Assembly: GCF_030373265.1 (NCBI RefSeq)
Contig: NZ_JAUCZC010000002.1
Coordinates: 1 to 64,000 of the forward strand
Source: Blastomonas sp.
Lineage (GTDB): Bacteria > Pseudomonadota > Alphaproteobacteria > Sphingomonadales > Sphingomonadaceae
Reading direction: 5' to 3'
DNA length: 64,000 nt
Positions 30,886 to 40,336 of the stretch are shown piece by piece. Below the pieces are notes generated by a model that worked only from the letters and a program-made list of their open reading frames with translations, was not told the DNA's origin and made no database searches. A program made the position numbers and the translations under genes. Positions within the stretch are counted from its first letter, which is position 1, and each line of letters begins with the position of its first letter.

Positions 30886-31851
30886 TTACTCCGCCGCGAT
30901 CGCCTCGAAGTCCGCTTCGGCCAGGAACCGCTCGACATCCAGCGCGGCCATGCAGCCGGTGCCCGCCGCGGTCACCGCCTGGCGGTAGACCTTGTCCATC
31001 ACGTCGCCGCACGCGAACACGCCCGCGACGCTGGTGAACGGCGTGCCCGGGGTCACTTCGATATAGCCGTCGCGGTCGAGCGGAAGATGGCCCTTGAACA
31101 GTTCGGTCGCAGGCGCGTGGCCGATCGCGACGAAGCCGCCGTCGACCGCGAGGTGCGAGGTTTCGCCGGTCACGGTGTCCTTCAGATCGATGCCGACCAG
31201 CCCGTGCGGCTCGCCACCGCCGACGAAGCGCTCCACCCCCTTGTTCCACAGCACGCTGATCTTGGGATTGGCGAACAGGCGTTCCTGCAGGATCTTTTCG
31301 GCGCGCAGCGAATCGCGGCGGTGGATCAGCGTCACGTTGTCCGAATGGTTGGTGAGATAGAGCGCTTCTTCGACCGCGGTGTTGCCGCCGCCGATCACCG
31401 CGACGGTCTTGCCGCGATAGAAGAAGCCATCACAGGTCGCGCACGCCGAGACGCCCTTGCCGCCCAGTTCCTGCTCGCCCGGAACGCCCAGCCACTTGGC
31501 CTGCGCGCCGGTGGCGATCACCAGGGTCTCCGCCTCGTACACAGTGCCGCCATCGCCGATCAGCCGGAACGGGCGGCGCGACAGGTCGACCGAGAGCACG
31601 GTGTCGTAAAGCATCGTGGTGCCGACATGCTCGGCCTGCGCCTGCATTTCCTGCATCAGCCATGGGCCCTGCACGACATCGCGGAAGCCGGGATAGTTCT
31701 CGACATCGGTGGTGATGGTCAGCTGGCCGCCGGGCTGCAGCCCCTGCACCACGATGGGCTTGAGGCCAGCGCGCGCGCCATAGATCGCGGCAGAGAGGCC
31801 GGCGGGGCCGGAGCCCAGGATCAGCATGCGGGTCTGGACGGTGTTGGTCAT
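30886..31851 (-). CDS. trxB: Thioredoxin-disulfide reductase
   Basis: A 321-residue NADPH-dependent flavoenzyme that reduces thioredoxin in the cytoplasm. The FAD-binding start is LILGSGPAGLSAAIYGARAG, the redox-active centre is SACATCDGFF, the NADPH motif is VIGGGNTAVEEALYL, and the closing FAD motif is GVFACGDVMD. ATG 31851 begins the conserved N-terminus, preceded by GGAAAG. A 200-base gap separates it from the divergent polyketide synthase gene; nothing else is seen there. Confidence 0.96.
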   Translation of the reverse strand: MTNTVQTRMLILGSGPAGLSAAIYGARAGLKPIVVQGLQPGGQLTITTDVENYPGFRDVVQGPWLMQEMQAQAEHVGTTMLYDTVLSVDLSRRPFRLIGDGGTVYEAETLVIATGAQAKWLGVPGEQELGGKGVSACATCDGFFYRGKTVAVIGGGNTAVEEALYLTNHSDNVTLIHRRDSLRAEKILQERLFANPKISVLWNKGVERFVGGGEPHGLVGIDLKDTVTGETSHLAVDGGFVAIGHAPATELFKGHLPLDRDGYIEVTPGTPFTSVAGVFACGDVMDKVYRQAVTAAGTGCMAALDVERFLAEADFEAIAAE

Positions 31852-32051
31852 GGCGATAGCTTTCCAATGAAATGCGAACTGGGGATGTGGCCTGCTGGCG
31901 CACCTGCTGCAAGGGGCGCGGGTCCGGCGGCGGCACAACATTAAGTTGGCGCGAGGCTAAAGCAATTTGCAGCGGCGATGCCAAGCGCGATTCTTGCGCA
32001 GGCCTGATCAATTCGCTTGCCAAGCTCGGTGGCCGTAGCCACCTGTGCGCG

Positions 32052-33083
32052 ATGCTTCCCCGCATCCAGTCCATTGCCACCGCAGTGCCGCCCTTCGCCA
32101 TCACCCAGCACCAGGTGCGCGATTTTGTCGCCAGCGCCTTGCCTGCCGGGCTGCCGCCGCGGATCGCCGCGATCTACGACAGCACCGGGGTCAATGCCCG
32201 CGCGATCGTCCAGCCGCCCGAGAATTATCTCGGCACGGCTGATTTCCCCGAGCGCAATGCGCTGTATCTGTCCGCCGGGCAGCAGCTGCTCGAGGATGTC
32301 GCCACGTCCGCGCTCGCCAAAGCCGGCCTTGCCCCCGATCAGATCGACGCCATCGTCTGCGTGTCCTCCACCGGGATCGCCACGCCTTCGATCGCCAGCC
32401 AGATGCTCGGGCCGATGGGGTTTCGCGCCGATGCGACCTGCCTGCCTCTGTTCGGCTATGGCTGTGCAGGCGGGGTGCTCGGGCTTCAGGTCGCGGGCGA
32501 TCTGGTCCGCGCCGATCCTGATCGCCGCGTGCTGCTGCTGACGCTGGAACTGTGCTCGCTCGCCTTCCGCTTCGGCGACCTGACCAAGAAGGCGATCATC
32601 GCCTCGACCCTGTTCGCCGATGGCGCGAGCGCGATCGTGCTCTCGGCCGATGGCGACGGTCCCGCGCTCGGGCACTTCGCGCAGCACACCTGGCCGGGCA
32701 GCCGCGCGATGATGGGCTGGGATGTCGATGCCTTGGGGCTGGGGCTGATCCTGTCGCGCGATCTGCCCGCGTTCGTGGCCAATGAATTCGCGCCGGTGGT
32801 CGACGGATTTCTCGAGAGCGCAGGCCTTACCAAGGCGGTGCTCACCGAACCCGCGTGCCACCCGGGCGGGCGCAAGGTGATCGACGCGCTCGAAGCCTAT
32901 TTCGACGATCTGCCCGATGGTCTCGCCGCGACCCGCGCGGTGCTCGCCGATCATGGCAACATGTCCTCGCCCACCGTCCACTTCGTGCTCGAGCGGATAT
33001 TGGCCAAGGGAGACAGCGGACCGCTGCTGCTCACCGCGCTGGGTCCGGGCTTTACCGGCGCGATGGGGGTGCTCCACCGATGA
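32052..33083 (+). CDS. Type III polyketide synthase (chalcone/alkylpyrone synthase type)
   Basis: A 343-residue thiolase-fold enzyme. The catalytic triad is complete: Cys138 in GYGCAGG, His270 in ACHPGG and Asn303 in HGNMSSPT. Such enzymes extend an acyl-CoA starter with malonyl-CoA and cyclise it to alkylpyrones or alkylresorcinols. Its stop overlaps the start of an ICMT-like methyltransferase gene. That is the same pairing as bpsA-bpsB of Bacillus, which gives methylated alkylpyrones. The product here is inferred from that pairing only. Confidence 0.9.
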   Translation: MLPRIQSIATAVPPFAITQHQVRDFVASALPAGLPPRIAAIYDSTGVNARAIVQPPENYLGTADFPERNALYLSAGQQLLEDVATSALAKAGLAPDQIDAIVCVSSTGIATPSIASQMLGPMGFRADATCLPLFGYGCAGGVLGLQVAGDLVRADPDRRVLLLTLELCSLAFRFGDLTKKAIIASTLFADGASAIVLSADGDGPALGHFAQHTWPGSRAMMGWDVDALGLGLILSRDLPAFVANEFAPVVDGFLESAGLTKAVLTEPACHPGGRKVIDALEAYFDDLPDGLAATRAVLADHGNMSSPTVHFVLERILAKGDSGPLLLTALGPGFTGAMGVLHR

Positions 33084-33637
33084 TGGGGTTGGCGCAGCTT
33101 GCCCCCTATGTCTGGCAACCCGGCTGGGCGGCGGCCTGGGTGGTGCTCGCGGTGCTCACCGTTCAGCGACTGGGCGAACTGGTCTATGCGCAGAAGAACA
33201 CCAAAGCCCTGCTCGCGCGCGGTGCTGTCGAGCATGGCCGGTCGCATTATCCGGTGATGGTGGGCATCCATGCGAGCTTTCTGGCCGCGTTGTGGCTGAG
33301 CACGCCGGCGCAAGCCCCGATGCTGTGGCCGCTGCTGATCGTGTTTGCGCTGCTGCAGATCGCGCGGCTTTGGGTGCTGGCGACACTCGGCCCCTATTGG
33401 ACCACGCGGATCATTTCCTCGCCCGACTTCCCGCGGATTTCCGGCGGACCGTATCGCCTCGTCCGGCATCCCAATTACTGGGTGGTGACGCTCGAAATCC
33501 TCACCATTCCGCTGATCTTCGGGCATCTTGAGATCGCGGCGGTGTGGACGGTGCTCAACTTCGGCATCCTGTTCGTCCGCATCCGCGCAGAGAATGCCGC
33601 GCTCATCCAGCGGAGCGGCGATAAATCTGTCGCGTAA
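33080..33637 (+). CDS. Isoprenylcysteine carboxyl methyltransferase-like membrane protein
   Basis: A 185-residue inner-membrane protein with about five hydrophobic segments. The C-terminal part carries GPYRLVRHPNYWVVTLEI and RIRAENAAL, the SAM-binding signature of the ICMT/BpsB group. It probably O-methylates the pyrone or phenol product of the preceding polyketide synthase. It begins in a 4-base overlap with that gene, so the two are translationally coupled. Confidence 0.85.
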   Translation: MMGLAQLAPYVWQPGWAAAWVVLAVLTVQRLGELVYAQKNTKALLARGAVEHGRSHYPVMVGIHASFLAALWLSTPAQAPMLWPLLIVFALLQIARLWVLATLGPYWTTRIISSPDFPRISGGPYRLVRHPNYWVVTLEILTIPLIFGHLEIAAVWTVLNFGILFVRIRAENAALIQRSGDKSVA

Positions 33638-33692
33638 CGGGCGACTTGGGCATAAGCTTGCGCCGATAACGGATTGGTCAGGCAAGACATTC

Positions 33693-35145
33693 ATGCGCCA
33701 CATCATCGGCCTTCTGGCCAGTTCCGCCCTGCTGCTGAGCGCCTGTGGTGGCGGAGGCAGCGGTGGTTCGCCCGCGCCCGGTCCGTCACCTACCGCATCG
33801 GCCCCTGCGCCCTCGCCAAGCCCCAGCCCGACCTGCTCGCTCGCCAGCCGCCAGGCTTTCGCGCGCGATGTGCTCGACGAATGGTATCTCTTCCCCGAAC
33901 TGCTGGCGACCAGCGCCAATCCGGCCAGCTTCACCAGCGTGCAAGGCTATATCGACGCGCTGACCGCGGGCGCAGGGCAAGGACCGCTTCTTCACCTTCA
34001 TCACCTCGATCGCCGAGGAAAACGCGTTCAACACCACCGGGTCGAGCGCAGGCATCGGCATCCGCCTGGCGATCGACACCCCTGCGCGCAGGGTGCTGAT
34101 CGGCGAGAGCATCGAAGGCGCGCCGGGACTGGCCGCCGGGATTGACCGGGGCGACGAGATCCTCGCCATCGGAACGACCAGCGTCAATCTGCGCAGCGTG
34201 GCCGACATCATCGCGGCGGAAGGTTCTGCCGGGATCACCAACGCGCTGGGCCCAAGCACCGCAGGCACCACCCGGCTGCTGCGCATATCGCGCAATGGCG
34301 TCGCACGTGAGGTCAGCGTCACCAAGGCAAATTTTGACCTGCCCGCGCTCTCCAGCCGCTATGGCGCGCGCATCATCCAGGATAATGGCCGCCAGATCGG
34401 CTATCTCAACCTGCGCACCTTCATTTCGGCCGCCGACACGCCGCTGCGCGATGCCTTTCGCAGCTTCCGCGCAGCGGGGATCACCGAATTCATCATCGAT
34501 TTCCGCTACAATGGCGGCGGACTGGTCTCGACGGCGGAACTTCTGGCCGATCTGCTCGGCGGCAACCGCAGCACTGCCGATCTGTTTTCGGGCCTGCGGT
34601 TCCGCGCATCCAAGTCTTCGAACGACGAATCGGCATTCTTCAACCCGCGCGTCGAATCGGTGAGCCCGGTCCGCATAGCCTTTATCGGCACCGGCGCGAC
34701 CGCCAGCGCCAGCGAATTCGTGATCAACGGGCTTGCCCCATTTTATGATCGCAACCTTGCGCTGATTGGCGACAACACCTTCGGCAAGCCCGTCGGACAG
34801 ATTGCACTGGACCGCAGCGCCTGCGACGACCGCGTGCGCGTGGTTGCCTTCCGCTCGGTCAACGCGCGCGGGCAAGGCGATTTTTTCAACGGCCTGGCCA
34901 GCACGCTGGACGTGACATGCCAGGCGGCGGACGATCTCAGCCGCCCGCTGGGTGACCCGCAGGAAGCCTCGATCCGGGGCGCGCTCGATTTCCTCGCAGG
35001 ACGCAGCTGCACCGCGATCGCGTTGAGCGGGTCTTCGGGCACGGTCGCAGGCCAGTCGCAACGCGGCATGATCGCCACCGACCGCGCGTTACTGGTGCCG
35101 GATGCGCCGACACCGGCGCAGCGCGAGGTGCCCGGGCTGTTTTGA
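33693..35145 (+). pseudogene. S41-family (CtpA-like) peptidase lipoprotein, frameshifted
   Basis: ATG 33693 opens a lipoprotein signal (LLLSACGGGG) and a Pro/Ser-rich linker, then the conserved N-terminal region (VLDEWYLFPELL...GYIDALTAG). Near 33968-33970 one extra G in a GGG run shifts the frame. Deleting it restores DALTAAQGKDRFFTFITSIA, which joins the long downstream frame. That frame has a PDZ part (GLAAGIDRGDEILAIG) and the S41 catalytic region with Ser in TASASEFV and Lys in TFGKPVGQ. Everything else is intact, so the break may be recent or a base-call error. The restored protein would be about 483 residues. Confidence 0.85.
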
Positions 35146-35169
35146 GGGTTTGCCAGCCATCAACATCCT

Positions 35170-35273
35170 GTTCCCCTGCGAAGGCAGGGGCCCATCTCCT
35201 GCAAGCGCGTCTGATGCAACGTGCGTTTGACCGAGCTGACGTCTGGAGATGGGCCCCTGCCTCCGCAGGGGAC
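35170..35273. repeat. Inverted repeat with GGGGCCCATCTCC arms
   Basis: GTTCCCCTGCGAAGGCAGGG at the left pairs with CCCCTGCCTCCGCAGGGGAC at the right, including an inner GCCCATCTCC/GGAGATGGGC pairing. It lies after the S41 gene in a 279-base gap before rpiB. The rest of that gap shows no gene. Confidence 0.8.
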
Positions 35274-35424
35274 CGTTAGAGGTTGCGGGAGGGGAGAGCC
35301 CCCCACCCCATCATAAATCCGTCATCAAACCACAATCACTGGTGGCATCGCGTCGCACGCTCGCCTAGATAGCGGCCATCACGGGAATCGCCCCATCATG
35401 CCTTGATCCGGATCGCAGCTCACG

Positions 35425-35868
35425 ATGACCACCGTTCGCAAAATCGCCCTCGCCTCTGACCATGCCGCGCTCGGTCTGAAGGCGGAACTCGCAGCATGGC
35501 TGACCGAGCATGGCCACAGCGTGACCGACCTGGGCCCGGACACCGCCGACAGCGTCGATTATCCCGATTACGGCTTCAAGCTGGCCGATCATGTCGCGTC
35601 GGGCGCGGCGGAATTCGGCGTTGCCTTGTGCGGATCGGGCATCGGCATTTCGATCGCGGTCAACCGCAACCCGGCGTGCCGTTGCGCCTTGGTGTCGGAT
35701 CACCTGTCCGCCAGCCTGTCGCGCCAGCACAATGACGCCAATGTCATCGCGATGGGCGCGCGGCTGATCGGGATCGATACCGCCAAGGATTGCCTCGCAA
35801 CCTTTCTTGCCACGCCTTTCGAGGGCGGCCGCCACGAACGCCGCGTCGCCAAATTGACCCCGGCCTGA
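35425..35868 (+). CDS. rpiB: Ribose-5-phosphate isomerase B
   Basis: A 147-residue cytoplasmic enzyme that interconverts ribulose 5-phosphate and ribose 5-phosphate. The start [16 protein letters not shown], the catalytic segment [15 protein letters not shown] with the active Cys, and [15 protein letters not shown] are typical of the RpiB/LacAB family. glyA follows 52 bases later, probably in one operon. Confidence 0.95.
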   Translation: MTTVRKIALASDHAALGLKAELAAWLTEHGHSVTDLGPDTADSVDYPDYGFKLADHVASGAAEFGVALCGSGIGISIAVNRNPACRCALVSDHLSASLSRQHNDANVIAMGARLIGIDTAKDCLATFLATPFEGGRHERRVAKLTPA

Positions 35869-35920
35869 TACAACCGCTGTTCACGACCCCGCCAAATTCA
35901 AGTCCCTGATGGAGCCTGTC

Positions 35921-37231
35921 ATGTCCACCAACCCTGCAACCAGTGAAATCCGATCCTCCGGCTTTTTCAGCGAAGGCCTTGCCGTCACCGATCCTGCGGT
36001 TGCCGCGGCTATCGCCAAGGAAGTGCGCCGCGAGAAGAAACAGATCGAGCTGATCGCATCGGAAAACATCGTCTCCAAGGCGGTGCTCGAGGCGCAGGGT
36101 TCGGTGTTCACCAACAAGTACGCCGAGGGTTATCCCGGCAAGCGCTACTACCAGGGCTGCGAGCCTTCGGATGATGTCGAACGCCTCGCGATCGACCGCG
36201 CCTGCAAGCTGTTCGATTGCGCGTATGCCAACGTCCAGCCGCACTCGGGTGCGCAGGCCAATGGCGCGGTGCTGCTCGCGCTGATCAAGCCTGGCGACAC
36301 GATCCTCGGCATGTCGCTCGACGCCGGTGGCCACCTGACCCACGGCGCGCGGCCTGCGATGTCGGGCAAGTGGTTCAACGCGATCCAGTATGGCGTGACC
36401 CCCGACACCCACCTGATCGATTATGACGAGGTCCGCCGCCTGGCGCTCGAGCACAAGCCCAGCCTGATTTTCGCGGGCGGTTCGGCCTATCCGCGCCACA
36501 TCGATTTCGCCAAGTTCCGCGCGATCGCCGATGAAGTTGGCGCCTACTTTCAGGTCGATATGGCGCATTTCGCAGGACTGGTCGCAGCCGGCGTCCACCC
36601 CTCGCCCTTCCCGCACGCGCACGTCGCCACCACCACCACGCACAAGACCTTGCGCGGTCCGCGTGGCGGCATGATCCTGACCAATGACGAGGCGCTGGCC
36701 AAGAAGATCAACTCGGCGGTGTTCCCGGGGCTTCAGGGTGGCCCGCTGATGCACGTCATCGCTGCCAAGGCAGTCGCGTTCGGCGAGGCGTTGACGCCCG
36801 AGTTCAAGAGCTATTCGCGCGCGGTGATCGACAACGCCAAGGCGCTGGCGAGCCGCCTGAAGGAACGCGGCGCCGATCTGGTCGCGGGCGGCACCGACAC
36901 GCACGTCGCCCTGGTCGATCTGCGGCCTTTGGGCGTCACCGGCAAGGATGCCGACGAGGCGCTCGAGCGTGCGGGCATCACCTGCAACAAGAATGGCATC
37001 CCCTTCGACCCGCTGCCGCCGACCAAGACCAGCGGCATCCGCGTCGGTTCGCCCGCCGGCACCACGCGCGGCTTTGGCGTCGCGGAGTTCCGGGAAATCG
37101 GCGACATGATCGCCGACGTACTGGACGGGCTGCGCCAAAAGGGCGAACATGGCGATCCGGACGTCGAGGCTGCGGTGCGCGTGCGCGTCGAAGCCCTTTG
37201 CGACCGTTTCCCCATCTATCCGGAGCTTTGA
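35921..37231 (+). CDS. glyA: Serine hydroxymethyltransferase
   Basis: A 436-residue PLP enzyme that makes glycine and methylene-tetrahydrofolate from serine. The N-terminal [19 protein letters not shown], the PLP-Lys motif [16 protein letters not shown] and GNxx-type folate region are visible. ATG 35921 is chosen because GGAG lies 6 bases upstream; an ATG at 35909 would overlap that site. It is followed closely by a small membrane gene and nrdR. Confidence 0.97.
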   Translation: MSTNPATSEIRSSGFFSEGLAVTDPAVAAAIAKEVRREKKQIELIASENIVSKAVLEAQGSVFTNKYAEGYPGKRYYQGCEPSDDVERLAIDRACKLFDCAYANVQPHSGAQANGAVLLALIKPGDTILGMSLDAGGHLTHGARPAMSGKWFNAIQYGVTPDTHLIDYDEVRRLALEHKPSLIFAGGSAYPRHIDFAKFRAIADEVGAYFQVDMAHFAGLVAAGVHPSPFPHAHVATTTTHKTLRGPRGGMILTNDEALAKKINSAVFPGLQGGPLMHVIAAKAVAFGEALTPEFKSYSRAVIDNAKALASRLKERGADLVAGGTDTHVALVDLRPLGVTGKDADEALERAGITCNKNGIPFDPLPPTKTSGIRVGSPAGTTRGFGVAEFREIGDMIADVLDGLRQKGEHGDPDVEAAVRVRVEALCDRFPIYPEL

Positions 37232-37234
37232 ACC

Positions 37235-37459
37235 ATGCAGAATCCTGACGACCCCAAGAACCCAGGCGATTTGATCGGCGACGCCCGCGAGGAAATCGTC
37301 GGCATGGCCAAGCAGGGCATGGCGCACCCGTCGACCAAGCCGGTGCTGACCGCAGGCGCGATCGGCGCGGTGGCAGGCGCGGTTTTGCCGGTGGTGAGCT
37401 GGCCGATCGGCCTGGTCGCTGGTGCGGGCTATATGCTCTACAAGCGACTGCGTCCCTGA
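37235..37459 (+). CDS. Small membrane-associated protein of unknown function
   Basis: A 74-residue protein with a polar N-terminal half and a glycine/alanine-rich hydrophobic segment (AGAIGAVAGAVLPVVSWPIG) that could span the membrane once or twice. It starts 3 bases after glyA and precedes nrdR by 16 bases, so it is likely co-expressed with both. No domain is recognised. Confidence 0.7.
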   Translation: MQNPDDPKNPGDLIGDAREEIVGMAKQGMAHPSTKPVLTAGAIGAVAGAVLPVVSWPIGLVAGAGYMLYKRLRP

Positions 37460-37475
37460 GGGCATCGGCTGAACA

Positions 37476-37949
37476 ATGAGATGTCCGTTTTGCGCGCACG
37501 AAAACAGCCAGGTCAAGGATAGCCGCCCCACCGAAGACGGGGCGGCTATCCGCCGTCGCCGCCAATGCGAAAGCTGCGGCGCGCGCTTCACGACGTTCGA
37601 GCGCATCCAGCTGCGTGACATCATGGTGGTCAAGAGCGAGAACCGGCGCGAGCCGTTCAACCGCGCCAAGATCGAGAAATCGGTGGCGGTTGCCTGCCGC
37701 AAGCGCGGGATCGACCAGGAGCGGATCGACCAGCTCGTCTCGGGAATCCAGCGGCAGATCGAAACCTCGGGCGAGAACGAGGTGCGCTCGCGCGATATCG
37801 GCGAGATGGTGATGGACGGCCTGCGCGTGCTCGACAGCGTGGCGTATATCCGCTTCGCCTCGGTCTATCGCGATTTCAGCGAGGCCAAGGATTTCGAGGA
37901 ATTCGCCAGCACCGTGAAAGACGTTGGCGGGGGCGGGAGCGCCGCCTGA
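37476..37949 (+). CDS. nrdR: Ribonucleotide reductase transcriptional repressor
   Basis: A 157-residue regulator. The zinc ribbon is at the N-terminus ([17 protein letters not shown], then [18 protein letters not shown]) with four cysteines, and the ATP-cone domain follows ([20 protein letters not shown]). It represses nrd genes by binding NrdR boxes when dATP is high. The nrdB end at the window start is its likely target, but the nrd promoter lies outside. It sits in the common glyA-nrdR order and overlaps the next gene by one base. Confidence 0.96.
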   Translation: MRCPFCAHENSQVKDSRPTEDGAAIRRRRQCESCGARFTTFERIQLRDIMVVKSENRREPFNRAKIEKSVAVACRKRGIDQERIDQLVSGIQRQIETSGENEVRSRDIGEMVMDGLRVLDSVAYIRFASVYRDFSEAKDFEEFASTVKDVGGGGSAA

Positions 37950-39016
37950 TGCCTTTCTACACCTATATCCTGCGCTGCGGCGATGGCTCGTATTATGTCG
38001 GCCATGGCGAAGACCTCGACGCCGATGTCGTCGCGCATCAGGCGGGCACCGTTCCCGGCTACACCAAGTCGCGCCAGCCGGTCGAACTTGTGTGGAGCGA
38101 GGATTACGCCACGGCTGACAACGCCAACGCGGTCGACAAGCAGATCAAGGGCTGGAGCCGTGCCAAGAAGGAGGCGCTGATCCGGCAGGATTATGCATCG
38201 CTCTCCGAACGCGCGCGCAAGCTGCTGCTCGGCAAGAGCAAGGCCGCGCGCAACCTGCAGTCCGCCCCCGCGGCAACGCCTGCGGACTTGCGCAAGCCGA
38301 TCATCATCCTTGTCCGTCCGCAGCTGGGCGAGAATATCGGCAAGGCCGCGCGCGCGATGCTCAACTTCGGGCTCACCGAAATGCGGCTGGTCGCGCCGCG
38401 CGACGGCTGGCCAAATCCGACGGCAGGGCCAGCGGCATCGGGCGCGGACATCGTGCTCGAACAGGCGCAGGTGTTCGAGACCGTCGCCGATGCGGTGGCC
38501 GACTGCAACCATGTCTATGCGACCACGGTGCGCAAGCGCGGGGTGACCAAGCCGGTGGTGACGCCCGCCGACGCCGCTGCGCAGATCGTCACCGCACCGG
38601 GACGCAGCGCAATCCTGTTCGGGCCCGAGCGCTCGGGGCTCGAGACCGAGGACGTCGCGATCGCGCAGGCGATCCTCACCGTGCCGATCAACCCGCAATT
38701 CGGATCGCTCAACCTCGCCCAGGCGGTGATCCTGGTGGCGTATGAATGGTCGAAGACCGGCGGCGGCGATGCGGTGTCATCGCCGACCGAGGTCGAGATC
38801 GATCCGCCCGCGGCGATGGAAGAGCTCGACGGGATGTTCGAGCAACTGTGTACGATGCTGGAGGAAAAGAACTATTTCTTCCCCGAAGGCCGCGCCTCGA
38901 TGACCCGGCGTACGCTGCGCAACCTGCTGACCAAGCCGCAATGGAACAGCAACGAGGTCCGCACCTTCCGCGGCGTGCTGAGCACGCTGGCCAAGGACAA
39001 GCGCAAACCTGTTTGA
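37949..39016 (+). CDS. Fusion of a degenerate GIY-YIG domain with a TrmJ-like SPOUT RNA methyltransferase
   Basis: 355 residues. Residues about 1-95 are GIY-YIG/UPF0213-like: FYTYILRCGDGSYYVGHGED and KQIKGWSRAKKEALIRQDYA. The catalytic Arg expected in the DLxxR segment is absent (DLDADVVAHQ), and the metal-binding Glu is Asp (AVDKQIKGW). Residues about 110-355 are a TrmJ/SpoU methyltransferase: RPQLGENIGKAARAMLNFGL, the SAM-knot motif GPERSGLETEDV and NLAQAVILVAYEW. TrmJ makes 2'-O-methyl nucleotides at tRNA position 32. No stop or ribosome site separates the two parts. The first part is probably not a working nuclease and may bind RNA. Confidence 0.88.
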   Translation: MPFYTYILRCGDGSYYVGHGEDLDADVVAHQAGTVPGYTKSRQPVELVWSEDYATADNANAVDKQIKGWSRAKKEALIRQDYASLSERARKLLLGKSKAARNLQSAPAATPADLRKPIIILVRPQLGENIGKAARAMLNFGLTEMRLVAPRDGWPNPTAGPAASGADIVLEQAQVFETVADAVADCNHVYATTVRKRGVTKPVVTPADAAAQIVTAPGRSAILFGPERSGLETEDVAIAQAILTVPINPQFGSLNLAQAVILVAYEWSKTGGGDAVSSPTEVEIDPPAAMEELDGMFEQLCTMLEEKNYFFPEGRASMTRRTLRNLLTKPQWNSNEVRTFRGVLSTLAKDKRKPV

Positions 39017-39030
39017 GTCAGCCCGAGTTT

Positions 39031-39125
39031 CCTACCCCCGCTCAGCCTGAGCCTGTCGAAGGCCCCGCGCCCACGCGGGCGAAATAGCGGGGGCTTCGAC
39101 AAGCTCAGCCTGAGCGGATGTAGGT
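39031..39125. repeat. Inverted repeat with TGAGCCTGTCGAAGG arms
   Basis: CCTACCCCCGCTCAGCCTGA with GCCTGTCGAAGGCC on the left pairs with GGGGCTTCGACAAGC and TCAGCCTGAGCGGATGTAGG on the right. The element lies between the methyltransferase and the convergent chorismate mutase gene. A half copy is at 30257. Confidence 0.8.
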
Positions 39126-39150
39126 AGCAGCGTGCGATAGGGTCAGCCCC

Positions 39151-39462
39151 CTACCGCCGCAGCAGCTCCCAGTGCTCGGTCTCGTACGCGATCGACGCTT
39201 CGACCAGCCGCTCCCAGAAATCGGCGACCAGCCCGACCGGTACGCCCGCCTCGAACGCGGCGGTCTTCGCCTGGGCGATGACTTGCGCCTTGCGGGCTTC
39301 GTCGCGGACCATGGCGCGCTCGGGCTTGATCCGGGCGGCAGCGCGCATATAGCCGAATCGGGTTTCGAGCAGCGCGATCAGCTCGCGGTCCAGGGCGTCG
39401 ACGCCTGCGCGCACATCGATCATCGTCGCGCAGTCGTCCGGTGTTTTGATGGGTTCTGACAT
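39151..39462 (-). CDS. Chorismate mutase (AroQ class)
   Basis: A 103-residue all-helical protein. DVRAGVDALDRELIALLETR, RAAARIKPERAMVRDEARKA and FWERLVEASIAYE match the AroQ mutase fold that turns chorismate into prephenate. The conserved Arg, Lys and Glu positions of the active site appear present. It resembles the PchB-like subgroup, so an isochorismate-pyruvate lyase role is not excluded. It is monocistronic, and ATG 39462 fits the length. Confidence 0.85.
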   Translation of the reverse strand: MSEPIKTPDDCATMIDVRAGVDALDRELIALLETRFGYMRAAARIKPERAMVRDEARKAQVIAQAKTAAFEAGVPVGLVADFWERLVEASIAYETEHWELLRR

Positions 39463-39522
39463 GCGCGCAGCCTTAATCACCACCGCGCGCCGTGTCGAGG
39501 TGGCTGTCGCACGCTACACGCC

Positions 39523-39551
39523 TTGACTCTGCCAGCCTGCTTCGCCATAGG
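39523..39551 (+). promoter_or_regulatory. Sigma-70-like promoter candidate for rpsD
   Basis: TTGACT at 39523-39528 and CATAGG at 39546-39551 are separated by 17 bases, in the gap before rpsD. The -10 match is weak. It would give a leader of roughly 140 bases. Confidence 0.4.
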
Positions 39552-39639
39552 CCGCGCTTCGCAATTGGCCCTGCACCCCCGGTGAAGCAGCGGCCGCACG
39601 GTGCATGTTTGGCACCATGGAGCGAACCCGGGACTGAAA

Positions 39640-39661
39640 TCCGGCCTCCTGTCTGGCCGGA
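39640..39661 (+). promoter_or_regulatory. Hairpin in the rpsD leader
   Basis: TCCGGCC and GGCCGGA form a 7-base stem with an 8-base loop, 37 bases before the rpsD start. S4 regulates its own mRNA in other bacteria, so this could be part of such a leader. No known S4 site is recognised. Confidence 0.3.
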
Positions 39662-39698
39662 CCCGCCTGATACCAGGCAGCAAATTGGAGAAACACGC

Positions 39699-40313
39699 GT
39701 GTCCAAACGCAATAGTTCAAAGTACAAGCTCGATCGCCGCATGGGCGAGAACATTTGGGGCCGCCCCAAATCTCCCGTCAACAAGCGCGAATATGGTCCC
39801 GGCCAGCACGGCCAGCGTCGCAAGAGCAAGGTTTCGGACTTCGGTCTGCAGCTGCGCGCCAAGCAGAAGCTCAAGGGCTATTACGGCGAAATCACCGAAA
39901 AGCAGTTCAAGAAGAACTACACCGAAGCCAGCCGCATGAAGGGCGATACCAGCCAGAACCTCATCGGTCTGCTGGAACAGCGCCTCGACATGGTGGTCTA
40001 TCGCGCCAAGTTCGCGCCGACCATCTTCTCGGCGCGCCAAATCGTCAGCCACGGCCACATCCGCGTCAACGGCATCAAGTGCAACATCGCATCGCGCAAG
40101 GTCAAGCCGGGCGACGTCGTGTCGCTGGGCAAGAAGGCGCAGGAAATGGCTCTGGTCATCGAAGCGCAGAGCCTGGCTGAGCGTGACATCCCCGATTATG
40201 TCGCACCCGACGGCACCGACAAGATCACCTACACCCGCGTTCCGACGCTGGACGAAGTGCCTTATCCGGTGAAGATGGAACCCAATCTGGTCGTCGAATT
40301 CTATTCGCGCTGA
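39699..40313 (+). CDS. rpsD: 30S ribosomal protein S4
   Basis: A 204-residue 16S rRNA-binding protein needed early in 30S assembly. The N-terminal [20 protein letters not shown], the [10 protein letters not shown] stretch and the S4 domain ([29 protein letters not shown]) are unmistakable. The start is GTG 39699 with TTGGAGAAA upstream. It is a single gene followed by a strong terminator. Confidence 0.97.
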   Translation: MSKRNSSKYKLDRRMGENIWGRPKSPVNKREYGPGQHGQRRKSKVSDFGLQLRAKQKLKGYYGEITEKQFKKNYTEASRMKGDTSQNLIGLLEQRLDMVVYRAKFAPTIFSARQIVSHGHIRVNGIKCNIASRKVKPGDVVSLGKKAQEMALVIEAQSLAERDIPDYVAPDGTDKITYTRVPTLDEVPYPVKMEPNLVVEFYSR

Positions 40314-40336
40314 TCTGGTTCACACCCAACGCATAC

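Noticed and set aside
34093-35145. S41 gene starting at an internal ATG as a separate intact protein
   Set aside because: The start would fall within the PDZ region and leave no export signal, while the upstream frame carries the lipobox and the conserved N-terminus; a frameshift explains the data better.
39463-39698. Possible tRNA in the gap before rpsD
   Set aside because: Hairpins are present but no cloverleaf or T-arm pattern (GTTCRANNC) could be found.
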